Part shown: positions 1-8,058 of the stretch, in pieces
Layout of the letters: the number at the start of each line of letters is the position of its first letter
Numbering within the stretch: the stretch's first letter is position 1
Source of the DNA: Chloroflexota bacterium
Lineage (GTDB): Bacteria > Chloroflexota > Anaerolineae > UBA1429
Direction of reading: 5' to 3'
Assembly (NCBI GenBank): GCA_012719135.1
Contig: JAAYAW010000063.1
Span: 1-64,000 of the forward strand
Length of the DNA: 64,000 nt
Position numbers and translations under genes: made by a program
The notes under the pieces: generated by a model
Told to the model about the DNA's origin: nothing
Seen by the model: only the letters and a program-made list of their open reading frames with translations
The model's database searches: none

Positions 1-651
1 ACGCCCGCCGGCTTTGGGGAGCCGATCCCCCTGGATATCGTCTGGTCCGATCCCGTGCTGGACGTTGAGACGCGGGGGCAGGACTCTGCCGGCCAGGCAA
101 TCGACGAGTGGGTGCGTCTGGAGGTGACGACTGTCGCACAGGCGGATCACGTGACGGTCTATACCCGTGGGCAACCCACCTATCGCACAAGGCACAACGA
201 TTCCTACTGGGATGAGGCCTGCCTGCAGGTGGCGTCGGCCTCCCCGGAGACGTCTGCAGCGACATTCCAGCCGGTGAACAGCGCTAGCATCGCGGTCCTT
301 GGTTCCAGTACGGCGCTTCCCCCCACGCCGCGGCCGACGGCAACGCCTTCCCCGGCGGTGCTGCAGGCCCCTTCGACCACGCCCAGGCCGCCGATCACGC
401 CGCTCGTCCCCGCCAGAGCTACCACTGGGGCGTACCCTGGCCCGCTGCTCCCCACCGGTACGCCCACGAGCCGGGTTGTCCCGACGCTGCGGACAGCAGA
501 GGCTGCGCCGGCGCTGCGCGTCTCTACGCCCGTGGCCACTCAGCCAGAGGTGCGGAGGCGCTCCAAGGTGGGTCTGGCGCTCCTGTATGCGCTTAACATT
601 GGCGCAATAGCGGCGGTGCTGTGGTGGATCTGGCGGAGGCCCAGGATCTAG
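1..651 (+). CDS. C-terminal part of a surface protein with Pro/Thr-rich linker and C-terminal membrane anchor (partial)
   Basis: The frame is open from base 1, so the N-terminus lies outside the window. The visible 216 residues begin with a beta-rich-looking stretch, continue as a long Pro/Thr/Ala-rich segment (PRPTATPSP and similar), and end in one hydrophobic helix (VGLALLYALNIGAIAAVLWW) followed by the basic tail IWRRPRI. This order suggests an exported protein held in the membrane by its C-terminus with the linker spanning the wall or outer layer. No catalytic domain can be recognised in the part seen. The TAG stop overlaps the stop of the convergent protease gene (shared CTAG). Confidence 0.7.
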   Translation, partial: TPAGFGEPIPLDIVWSDPVLDVETRGQDSAGQAIDEWVRLEVTTVAQADHVTVYTRGQPTYRTRHNDSYWDEACLQVASASPETSAATFQPVNSASIAVLGSSTALPPTPRPTATPSPAVLQAPSTTPRPPITPLVPARATTGAYPGPLLPTGTPTSRVVPTLRTAEAAPALRVSTPVATQPEVRRRSKVGLALLYALNIGAIAAVLWWIWRRPRI

Positions 652-3341
652 CCCTCTGCCTTTGCCCCCAAGCTCCCCGCCGCGGTGATGACGGCGCGCC
701 CTTCGGGCCAGTAGCGCTGCATGACCCTCTGCACGTCCTCCGGCGTGACGGTGCCGATCAACTCCGGGTAACGGAGCAGATGGTCCGGACCCAGCCCGTA
801 GATCTCTGTGCTAAGAAGGTAGCTGGCGATCCCATCGTTCGTCTCCAGATACAGGGGCAGAGAGCCGATCAGAAGGCTCTTGGCGTCCGCAAGTTCCTCG
901 GCAGAGACCGGACTCTGCGCCATGAGCCCGAGTTCGTGTTCGATGGCGTCCACCGTCTGATCCAGCGACTCTGCAGCGGCCCCGGCGCTGATGGACCAGT
1001 AGCGCTGGGCGTGGTTGGCATACAGTGAGCTCTCGATGTCGTACACCAGGCCGCGCTCGTCACGGATTGTGGCCCCGAGCCGTCCCATCATACCCAACTC
1101 CCCCAGGATGGCGTTGGCCACGACGGCTGCGTAATAGTCCTCAGAATGACGGGGCATGCTCAGGACGCCGTACATCAGGCTGATCTGAGGTTTGGCAGGA
1201 ATCTCAACACGGTGGCAGAGGCGCGTCTCGGGCAGGGCCAGAACCCCGCTTGCCCATGAGGGTGCGTTGCATGCGGGCTTCCAGGAGCCGAGCCGGGCGT
1301 TGAGCGCGGCGTAGGCGGCGTCCGGATCGAGGCTGCCGACGAGGGCGAGCACCATACCGCTGGGGTGCATGTGCCCCAGGTACTGCGCCAGCAGATTCGC
1401 TCGAGTGAAGGCTCGCACCGTCTCGGCTGTGCCGCTGATTGGCCGCCCGTAGGGATGTCCTGTCGGATACAGGCGCTCGATGAAGGCTATATGGGCCCGG
1501 TAGCCGGTATCGCGATCGGACTCGGCGAGACTCGTCAGGAGCTGGCCCTGAAGCACGGCCACCTCGCGCTCCGGAAAGACCGGCTCGGCAAGCATCTCGG
1601 AGAGAAGGCTGATGACCAGGTCCAGATCGTCGCTCAGGCAACGGCCTCCTACCGATAATTCGTCGTGGCCCGTGCTGAAGGTCAACGAGGCCCCCACGCT
1701 GTCCAGCGTGCGGTTTAGCTCCTGAAAGGTATGTGCCCGGGTGCCACGGCGCAGGCTGGAGGACGTCAGGCTGGTGAGGCCAGCAGTGTCGTCGGTATCG
1801 AGGTAGGCGCCGAAGGGCACCCGGCCGGCAAGCGCAACGGCCGGGCTGGTGTGCCTCGGCCTCATAAGCACCGTGATGCCGTTATCCAGTTCGGCGCGAA
1901 TCACGCCGGCGGGCAGCGGCTCGCTGGGCTCTCCGGTGAATGCCCAGACCCGGCGCCGCGATCGATGCTGCGCTGGCGCGCTGCCCGACTGGGCGCAGCC
2001 GTTTTCTTCGGGAATGAACCAGCCGACGGTGCGCCGGTCTTCACTCAAGTACGCGCGGGAGACGCGCATCACCTCCTCCGGTGTGACCCGGCTGACTTGG
2101 TCCATAATAGTCTCGACGCGTGCGACGCGATCCACCATCTCCGCAAAGCCCAGGGTGAGTGCCTGGCTGGTGACGCTCTCGCAGCTGTAGGCCAGCCGCG
2201 CTTGAGTCTGGCGGATGGCGGCAGCAAGTTCGTCCTGCGGCGCCGGCGTGGTCTGCAGGCGTTCGATCTCGCGGAGCAAAGCCTCTTCGACCTTCTCGGG
2301 CCGTACATCCTGCCGTACTGTGGCTCCGAGGGAAAAGAGGTAGGGATCCAGCGTGGGGTGGTACATGCAATCAGCCGATGAGGCCAGTTCGCCCTCGACG
2401 AGGGCCTGGTATAGGCGCGCGCTACGGCTCTGCCCTGACGAGAAGGAGTAGACGGCCCGTCCACCGGTGAGCAGCGCCGCGGCAACGGTTAATGGCACAA
2501 AGTCCGGGTGCGCCGCCTCCGGTGCGTGGTATCCCACCTCCAGGAGCGAGGCCGCACCGGGGAGCCGCAGCCTTAGCCTGCGCTCTCCAGCCTGCTGAGG
2601 CTCCTCGGGGACCGCCGGGGCTGCCGCTCGCGCATCGGGCAGTGGCCCGAACAGTTCGCGCACCCTGGCCGTTGTGACGTCGGTATCGACGTCGCCCACG
2701 ATGACAAGGACGGCGTTGGAGGGCCGGTAGAAGGACCGGTAGTAGGCGTACAGATCTTCCCGAGAGATGCGTAGGAGATCGTCTCTCCAGCCGATCGGCT
2801 GGTTGCGGTACGGATGCCGGTGGAACGCGGTGGCGGCGACCTCTTCGCTCAGCACGAGCCCGGGTTCGTTCTCGCCGCCTTCGCGTTCAGATAGGATCAC
2901 CGAGCGTTCTGACTCGACTTCGCCGGGGTCAAAGGCGGCCCCCGTCATGCGATCCGCTTCGTAATCCAACACGAGGTCGAGATGCTCGGAGGCGATGGTG
3001 GCATAGTACGCGGTAAAGTCCTGGCCCGTCATGGCGTTCACATATCCGCCACGCTGGCTGACCATCCGCATGATGGCGCCCTTGGGATAGCGTTCGGTCC
3101 CCTTGAATAGCATGTGCTCGACCCAGTGCGAGAGACCGGTGGGGACTCTGTGCTCGTTTCGGCTTCCGACCCGATACCAGATCCATGCGCTCACGACCGG
3201 AGAGGTGTGTGCCTCGGCGATGATGAGCTGAAGGCCATTCTCCAGGAAAACTTGGTTATGTTTCACCAGATGACTCGCGTATCCTTCCATAGGTTTTGCG
3301 CGGCCTGAGTGGGCAGAACCGGAAGGGATCGCGCGATACAT
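648..3341 (-). CDS. M16 (insulinase-family) zinc protease, two M16 units in one chain
   Basis: 897 residues. The first M16 half has the inverted zinc motif HxxEH (HWVEH, residues 72-76) and the downstream acidic helix (DYEADRM...VESERSVILSE) that supplies the third ligand. The second half, from about residue 470, has the M16 fold signature but reads SLTSSSLRRGT where HxxEH would stand, so it should be catalytically dead, as in other tandem or paired M16 peptidases. It probably degrades peptides, in the cytoplasm or cell envelope; no signal peptide is visible. The start at 3341 has GAGGGG eight bases upstream; an internal Met at residue 18 (3290) lacks a good ribosome site. Confidence 0.92.
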   Translation of the reverse strand: MYRAIPSGSAHSGRAKPMEGYASHLVKHNQVFLENGLQLIIAEAHTSPVVSAWIWYRVGSRNEHRVPTGLSHWVEHMLFKGTERYPKGAIMRMVSQRGGYVNAMTGQDFTAYYATIASEHLDLVLDYEADRMTGAAFDPGEVESERSVILSEREGGENEPGLVLSEEVAATAFHRHPYRNQPIGWRDDLLRISREDLYAYYRSFYRPSNAVLVIVGDVDTDVTTARVRELFGPLPDARAAAPAVPEEPQQAGERRLRLRLPGAASLLEVGYHAPEAAHPDFVPLTVAAALLTGGRAVYSFSSGQSRSARLYQALVEGELASSADCMYHPTLDPYLFSLGATVRQDVRPEKVEEALLREIERLQTTPAPQDELAAAIRQTQARLAYSCESVTSQALTLGFAEMVDRVARVETIMDQVSRVTPEEVMRVSRAYLSEDRRTVGWFIPEENGCAQSGSAPAQHRSRRRVWAFTGEPSEPLPAGVIRAELDNGITVLMRPRHTSPAVALAGRVPFGAYLDTDDTAGLTSLTSSSLRRGTRAHTFQELNRTLDSVGASLTFSTGHDELSVGGRCLSDDLDLVISLLSEMLAEPVFPEREVAVLQGQLLTSLAESDRDTGYRAHIAFIERLYPTGHPYGRPISGTAETVRAFTRANLLAQYLGHMHPSGMVLALVGSLDPDAAYAALNARLGSWKPACNAPSWASGVLALPETRLCHRVEIPAKPQISLMYGVLSMPRHSEDYYAAVVANAILGELGMMGRLGATIRDERGLVYDIESSLYANHAQRYWSISAGAAAESLDQTVDAIEHELGLMAQSPVSAEELADAKSLLIGSLPLYLETNDGIASYLLSTEIYGLGPDHLLRYPELIGTVTPEDVQRVMQRYWPEGRAVITAAGSLGAKAEG

Positions 3342-3419
3342 GGCGGGGACCCCTCATCGGGCCACAGGGCAGCGACTCTGCTCAGGCCCGCCGGCTGCGC
3401 CGGGCCCTGATCTGGCACC

Positions 3420-3425
3420 ATTGTA
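3420..3425 (-). promoter_or_regulatory. Extended -10-like box upstream of the M16 protease gene
   Basis: On the minus strand TGGTGTACAAT places a TACAAT box about 80 bases upstream of the protease start. No good -35 is seen, so it would depend on the TG extension. The surrounding 3342-3587 stretch holds no other gene. Confidence 0.35.
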
Positions 3426-3587
3426 CACCAGGTTGGTCTGGGGGGCGGATGCGGCGCTCGATCAAACCGAGCCAGCCGCCTGGTGAGCGCTCTGCGCCAG
3501 ACGAGAGTCGCACCTGGATGCTCGTGTGCGTAGCGCTCCGCCTCCTGCCGACGGAAACCATGGCTCGGTGGAGGTTCCCGCAGGGCG

Positions 3588-4472
3588 CTAGAGCAGCGCG
3601 ATCAGGAGCACCAGCCCGGCCACCAGGACTCCAACGTACTCACCCACAACGCGACTTGTGAGGCGACCCCAGAGCAACTGCTGCACCAGGCCCGTGAGCG
3701 CGTAAAAGGCCAGAAGCAACACGCCGGAGGCGAGTTGCGTGCTATAGGCGGTATAGTTCAGGGCCCAGGTGAGTTCGCCCATCAGCAGAGCGGTCAGCCC
3801 GGCATAGAGCCAGATGCGCCAGGCCGATGTCTCGCTGTTCCGGTATAGCTCCAGTGAGATTAAGCCACTCGCCGTCAGAATGCCGGTGGCAGAGAGCAGG
3901 CTTCTGAGCCGCGCGCCAAAGATCAGCGCAAACAGGGCCAGCGCCAGGGCGTAGGCAAGAGCGTTGAGAGCGAGCCGGAGGGTTCGTCGCGCGCGGGTGT
4001 CCAGGTCGTGAGTGGCCAGTTGCATCGAGATGACGGCCGTCAGTAGCAGCCCGAGGAACAGCGTGGTAGCGATCCGATAGCCCCACCACTGAACGCTGTG
4101 AACGAGCACGAGGCCGATCGCCGTCAACATGGTCGGCAGCGAGTAGTAGGCCGCGCGGTACGGAAGAGGCGCCCTCTCAGCAAGAGCCCCGGGACGGTTC
4201 ACGGTGCTGCCTGGCACGGCCCGAGGCCAACGTTGGCGGACGAGTGCGTCCACGCCGGCACAGACCAGCACAGCCACCAGAACGAGTATCTGTACCGGCC
4301 CTGTGAAGCGCAGGGTGAGCTCTGAGCCAAAAAGATCCAGGACGAACTCGGTGGAAGGCAAGGCGATGATGGCCGATAGCAGCACGGCGAGCATAACCAT
4401 GCTGACCAGAATGCCCAGCCGTTCATCTCTCTGCCACAGTGGCTGTGATCCAGCCAAGCGACTCTCCTTCAC
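3588..4472 (-). CDS. Polytopic membrane protein of unknown function
   Basis: 294 residues with about eight hydrophobic helices and short loops (for example LGILVSMVMLAVLLSAIIAL near the N-terminus and VGVLVAGLVLLIALL at the very C-terminus). I recognise no transporter, enzyme or sensor motif, and no charged residues in the membrane segments that would suggest ion coupling. It lies between the protease and the homocysteine methyltransferase genes in the same direction, but 107 bases with a large inverted repeat separate it from the latter. Function unknown. Confidence 0.8.
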   Translation of the reverse strand: MKESRLAGSQPLWQRDERLGILVSMVMLAVLLSAIIALPSTEFVLDLFGSELTLRFTGPVQILVLVAVLVCAGVDALVRQRWPRAVPGSTVNRPGALAERAPLPYRAAYYSLPTMLTAIGLVLVHSVQWWGYRIATTLFLGLLLTAVISMQLATHDLDTRARRTLRLALNALAYALALALFALIFGARLRSLLSATGILTASGLISLELYRNSETSAWRIWLYAGLTALLMGELTWALNYTAYSTQLASGVLLLAFYALTGLVQQLLWGRLTSRVVGEYVGVLVAGLVLLIALL

Positions 4473-4494
4473 TCAGTACGCCGAACGAAAGCGC

Positions 4495-4570
4495 CGCGCG
4501 AGCGAGCGGTGAGCCGGTTGCCGCCGCGCCGCTGCGGGCGGCTGGGCGCCTTCTCTTCCTCGCTCGCGCG
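4495..4570. repeat. Large nested inverted repeat between two minus-strand genes
   Basis: CGCGCGAGCGAG (4495-4506) is the exact reverse complement of CTCGCTCGCGCG (4559-4570), and the 52-base loop contains a smaller GCCGCC/GGCGGC-type stem. It sits just downstream of the homocysteine methyltransferase stop and upstream of the membrane-protein start, so in RNA it could terminate the first transcript or protect its 3' end. There is no T-run on the minus-strand side. Confidence 0.5.
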
Positions 4571-4579
4571 GGAAGCCGT

Positions 4580-5449
4580 TCAGGATAGCGTGGCCTTGAT
4601 AGCGGAAACGTGCACGGGGCTGGTGCCACAACACCCGCCGACGATCCGAGCGCCCAACGCCACAAAGCGCCGGGCCTGTTCGGCCATGGCATCGGCTTCG
4701 ATATCCCAGATCGTGGCCTCTCCGGCGCCGATCTGAGGAATGCCGGCGTTCGATCGTGCGAGGAGTGGCAGCGACGTCGCGGAGCTCATCTGCTCCAGCG
4801 CCGTGGCAATCGAATCGGGGCCGTCTCCGCAGTTGGCGCCAACGGCGCTGGCCCCAAGACTCTCCATCTGCCGGGCCGCATCCGCAGCCTTCAGCCCCAT
4901 CATCGTGCGACCCTTGGGGTTAAAGGCAAAGCTGCAAAACACTGGTAGGCTGGCCAACTGCAGGGCCATGCGAACGGCTGCGCTGGCCTCCTCCAGAGTG
5001 TGCTGCGTCTCCACCACCAGCAGATCCACGCCGGCCGAAACCAGCGCCTCAATCTGCTCGGCGAAGACGTCCTCAGCCTCCGCAGGCGAGAGGTCGCCAT
5101 AGGGCTGCATAAGCTTCCCTGTGGGGCCGATGGATCCAGCCACCCAGGCTTGATCTTCAGCCGCCTGGCGTGCCAGTTCCACCGCCCGGAGATTGTAGTC
5201 GGCGGCACGCGCCCCCAGCCCTCCTTCGGTGAGACGGATGCGGTTCGCCCCGAAGGTGTTGGTTGTCAGATAGCATGCGCCGGCTTCTCGATAGGCCGCA
5301 TGGACAGCAAGCACCTCTGCGGCGCAGGTCTCGCTCCAGGCTTCCGGCATGGTTCCTGCGGGCAGGCCACGGGCCTGAAGCATCGTGCCAATGGCTCCAT
5401 CACCGATGATGAGGCCCTTATTGGCCAGGATGGCTTGCAGATCCTTCAT
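4580..5449 (-). CDS. Homocysteine S-methyltransferase family protein (MetH N-terminal type)
   Basis: 289 residues covering one homocysteine-binding barrel. The N-terminus IGDGAIGTMLQARGL and the zinc-binding elements VGANCGDG and GGCCGTSPVHV (C-terminal Cys pair) are typical of the MetH N-terminal/BHMT family, in which three cysteines bind zinc that activates homocysteine thiol. It should transfer a methyl group to homocysteine to give methionine; the donor (S-methylmethionine, betaine or methyl-corrinoid) cannot be told from sequence. The cobalamin- and folate-binding domains of full MetH are absent, so it either acts alone or with partners encoded elsewhere. Confidence 0.9.
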   Translation of the reverse strand: MKDLQAILANKGLIIGDGAIGTMLQARGLPAGTMPEAWSETCAAEVLAVHAAYREAGACYLTTNTFGANRIRLTEGGLGARAADYNLRAVELARQAAEDQAWVAGSIGPTGKLMQPYGDLSPAEAEDVFAEQIEALVSAGVDLLVVETQHTLEEASAAVRMALQLASLPVFCSFAFNPKGRTMMGLKAADAARQMESLGASAVGANCGDGPDSIATALEQMSSATSLPLLARSNAGIPQIGAGEATIWDIEADAMAEQARRFVALGARIVGGCCGTSPVHVSAIKATLS

Positions 5450-5502
5450 CGAGGCGATCTCCTTGAGTGAGCGACCACTTGCCCAACGCCGAGCACCCGG
5501 AC

Positions 5503-5531
5503 ATATTAGTGCAGCAACGGACTCCGAGCAA
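5503..5531 (-). promoter_or_regulatory. Possible promoter of the homocysteine methyltransferase gene
   Basis: Minus strand TTGCTC (-35), 17-base spacer, TAATAT (-10), about 55 bases before the start codon. The -10 is only a moderate match. No SAM or cobalamin riboswitch element is recognisable in the short leader. Confidence 0.4.
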
Positions 5532-5596
5532 GTCCCCGGCAGCCAGACGCCGGCAGGTGGAGCGGCATACCCGCACTAGGTACTGAGATCGACACA

Positions 5597-5605
5597 TGGT
5601 ATAAT
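5597..5605 (+). promoter_or_regulatory. Extended -10 promoter of the FKBP gene
   Basis: TGGTATAAT gives a perfect TATAAT (5600-5605) with the TGn extension. The -35 position (near 5577-5582) is poor, as expected for an extended -10 promoter. The start codon follows 28 bases downstream with an AAAGGAGC ribosome site. Confidence 0.6.
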
Positions 5606-5632
5606 CAAGCGATCGAACTCAAAAGGAGCTAC

Positions 5633-6160
5633 ATGGCTACCGTTCAGGATGGCATGCGCGTTTGTTTTCTGTATACGTTGACCCTCGACAGTGGCGAGAT
5701 CCTGGATACCACCGATGGGGGAGAGGCGCTTTGTTACGTTCACGGCACCGGCAGCATCATCCCCGGGCTGGAGCAGGCTCTGGAGGGCATGTCGGCCGGC
5801 GACAAAAAGAACGTGCTGGTGCCGGCGGCCCTCGCCTACGGCGAGAGCGAGCCGGACACGATTGAGCGGATGCCCCGCAGCCTCTTTCCGCCGGATGTCG
5901 AGGTAGGAATGGGCTTTCGCATGCGGGATGATGCCGGGCGGGTGGTAACCGTCTATGCCGAGCGCATCGGGGATGACTGGGTGGAGGTCAACTTTGCCCA
6001 CCCGCTCGCCGGTCAGGATCTCCACTTTGCGGTCGAGATCACCGAAGTGCGCGAGGCTATGCCCGAGGATTATGTGACCTGTCAGGGGGGCTGCGATAGC
6101 TGCGGTGGCGGGTGTGAAGATGGCTGCGACGATGACTGCGAGTGTGGCGGCTGCCATTAG
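5633..6160 (+). CDS. SlyD-like FKBP-type peptidyl-prolyl isomerase with Cys-rich tail
   Basis: 175 residues. The first 140 follow the FKBP/SlyD plan: GEILDTTDGGEALCYVHGTG, then IIPGLEQALEGM and a flap (insert-in-flap) region. Such enzymes isomerise peptidyl-proline bonds and act as chaperones in the cytoplasm. The last 26 residues (150-175) hold eight cysteines with many Gly and Asp residues and a final CGGCH, comparable in place to the His/Cys-rich nickel-binding tail of SlyD but made almost wholly of Cys and acidic residues. It has its own extended -10 promoter, a strong ribosome site and a strong terminator, so it is a single-gene unit. Confidence 0.92.
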   Translation: MATVQDGMRVCFLYTLTLDSGEILDTTDGGEALCYVHGTGSIIPGLEQALEGMSAGDKKNVLVPAALAYGESEPDTIERMPRSLFPPDVEVGMGFRMRDDAGRVVTVYAERIGDDWVEVNFAHPLAGQDLHFAVEITEVREAMPEDYVTCQGGCDSCGGGCEDGCDDDCECGGCH

Positions 6161-6171
6161 TCGGCGTTGTG

Positions 6172-6212
6172 AACGGGCGGGAGCTGATCAGAACGGCTCC
6201 CGCCCGTTTTCT
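6172..6212 (+). terminator. Intrinsic terminator after the FKBP gene
   Basis: A perfect 13-base stem (AACGGGCGGGAGC with GCTCCCGCCCGTT) and 11-base loop, followed by TTTTCTTTT. Confidence 0.9.
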
Positions 6213-6353
6213 TTTCCGTGGCTGGGCGACGCAGTTGCCCCCTCCGCTGGTGCGGTCCGGACGGCGGATCTCTGACGCTTGCTCGGTGGACGGCCGATCC
6301 TTGTCTGGCGTGGTGTGGGCGGTGGCGCGCAGGCCGCGCCACACGGGGAACCG

Positions 6354-6635
6354 CTAGAACCCGCGATAGAGCCTGCCGATGTCGTCGGGATGATCTTGCT
6401 TGGACAACTGCCGGCCGACGATAATACAGGGCACCCCGCCCAGCAACGCCGGACCGAGGCAGAAAACCAGACCGAACTGGGTGTTCTGTGTGGTAGTAGA
6501 GGTGTCGGGATCGGTCGGAGTCAACGCGACGGCCGCTGCGGCGATGACGCCGAGGAGCACGACGACAATGCCGACCCGGAGCAGGGCCCGGCCGATCTTG
6601 AGCCTGCTCGCGGGATCCAGGTCAGTGGGCAACAT
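6354..6635 (-). CDS. Small two-helix membrane protein, unknown
   Basis: 93 residues with two hydrophobic segments (VGIVVVLLGVIAAAAVAL and LVFCLGPALLGGVPCIIV) separated by a short Thr-rich loop, then a charged tail. No family is recognised. It is convergent with the FKBP gene and divergent from the MalY gene. Its size and helix pattern argue for a real small membrane protein, but nothing else supports it. Confidence 0.55.
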   Translation of the reverse strand: MLPTDLDPASRLKIGRALLRVGIVVVLLGVIAAAAVALTPTDPDTSTTTQNTQFGLVFCLGPALLGGVPCIIVGRQLSKQDHPDDIGRLYRGF

Positions 6636-6750
6636 GTAGGCCTCGTTCTTGGTTCATTTGGCGCAAGTGTACCATCCATGCGGAGCAAATGCACGTGCAG
6701 CCGAGTGAGCACCCGTGGCATCGCGGCGGCTAATCCAGGCGCCGAGACGG

Positions 6751-6778
6751 TTGCGCACTTCCCCCGGTGCGGTAGAAT
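6751..6778 (+). promoter_or_regulatory. Promoter of the MalY-type lyase gene
   Basis: TTGCGC, 16-base spacer, TAGAAT; predicted start of transcription is about 60 bases before the ATG at 6845. Confidence 0.5.
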
Positions 6779-6844
6779 CTCCCCGAAAGCCATGCTCGTC
6801 CGCTGGGCGGGCTTGGCTGACGCCTTATTCGTGATGGGGGGTAC

Positions 6845-7996
6845 ATGGGGAGCGTGTTTGACTGCTATATCGATCGAGCCGGCACCGATAGCGCCAAGTG
6901 GCATGTCTACGGAGACGGCGTCATTCCTCTCTGGGTAGCGGACATGGACTTTCGCTCACCCGAGTCGGTTATCGATGCGCTGCGATCTCGCGTGGAGCAT
7001 GGCATATTCGGCTACGGTATCGAACCTCCTTCTCTGCGGGATGTGCTCACTTCCCGCCTCAAGGCGCGCTACGGATGGCAGGTCGCCGCAGAGGATCTGG
7101 TCTTTATCCCCGGCGTAGTGGTCGGGTTCAACCTGGCGGCGCAAGCCGTCTGCCAGCCTGGCGAGTCGCTTCTCCTGCAGACTCCGATCTACTATCCGAT
7201 GCTTTCTGTGGCGGAGCGCGCGGGTCTGACGATGGATCAGATGGAACTCACACGCGAGAGCGACGGCCGGTACACGGTCGATCTCGATCGGATGGAGCAC
7301 GCCGTCCAACGCACCACCCGCATGTTCTTGATGTGCAATCCGCACAATCCGGTGGGCCGTGCCTTTTCGCGGCAGGAACTGGAGGGGATGGCGGATCTCG
7401 CGCTGAGGCACCGCCTGGTCATCTGCTCGGACGAGATCCACTGCGAGTTGGTGTTGCCAGAGTATGAGCATATTCCGATCGCTTCTCTGGACGCCGAGGT
7501 CGCGGCGCGAACGATCACCCTCATGGCTCCGAGCAAGACCTACAACATCGCCGGGCTAAAGTTCTCAGTCGCGATCATCCAGAATCCGGCCCTGCGCGAT
7601 GCCTTTGTGGCCGCCTATCGAGGAGTGGTCGCCGGCATCAGCGTTCTCTCCTATGCCGCGGCTTTGGCGGCCTATGAGCACGGCGATCCCTGGCTCTCCG
7701 AGCTGCTCTCCTACCTGGAGGGCAACCGCGCTTTCCTCGCGGCGTTTGTGCGGGACCATCTCCCCGGGGTTCGGATGACGCCGATGGAGGCGACCTATCT
7801 GGCCTGGCTGGACTGCCGCGACGCCCAACTGCCCGCCCGCCCTGCCGAGTTCTTTCTGGACAAGGCTCGCGTCGCGCTGAATGCGGGTGAGTCTTTCGGT
7901 CCAGGAGGGGAGGGTTACGTCCGGCTGAACTATGGATGTTGCCGCGAGTTGCTGGCGACCGCCGCGGAGCGGATGGCAGACGCGCTTCAACGGTGA
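6845..7996 (+). CDS. MalY/PatB-type PLP-dependent cystathionine beta-lyase or aminotransferase
   Basis: 383 residues, normal length for the MalY/PatB branch of fold-type I aminotransferases. Family marks are the N-terminal WVADMDFRSP, the turn GYGI, CNPHNPVGR, CSDEIHCELV and the PLP lysine in APSKTYNIAGLKFS (about residue 230). Such enzymes cleave the C-S bond of cystathionine or cysteine, giving homocysteine or H2S plus pyruvate, and some also transaminate. The next gene (ManA-type) follows after 62 bases in the same direction and may be co-transcribed, though the two reactions are unrelated. Confidence 0.9.
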   Translation: MGSVFDCYIDRAGTDSAKWHVYGDGVIPLWVADMDFRSPESVIDALRSRVEHGIFGYGIEPPSLRDVLTSRLKARYGWQVAAEDLVFIPGVVVGFNLAAQAVCQPGESLLLQTPIYYPMLSVAERAGLTMDQMELTRESDGRYTVDLDRMEHAVQRTTRMFLMCNPHNPVGRAFSRQELEGMADLALRHRLVICSDEIHCELVLPEYEHIPIASLDAEVAARTITLMAPSKTYNIAGLKFSVAIIQNPALRDAFVAAYRGVVAGISVLSYAAALAAYEHGDPWLSELLSYLEGNRAFLAAFVRDHLPGVRMTPMEATYLAWLDCRDAQLPARPAEFFLDKARVALNAGESFGPGGEGYVRLNYGCCRELLATAAERMADALQR

Positions 7997-8058
7997 TGAC
8001 GCCGGCCAACTCGGCGCAAACGTGATGTCGGTCTAGTTGTTCAGTAGAAAGGACCAAC

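Noticed and set aside
5450-5632. Riboswitch before the homocysteine methyltransferase gene
   Set aside because: The leader is short and lacks SAM or cobalamin riboswitch core elements.
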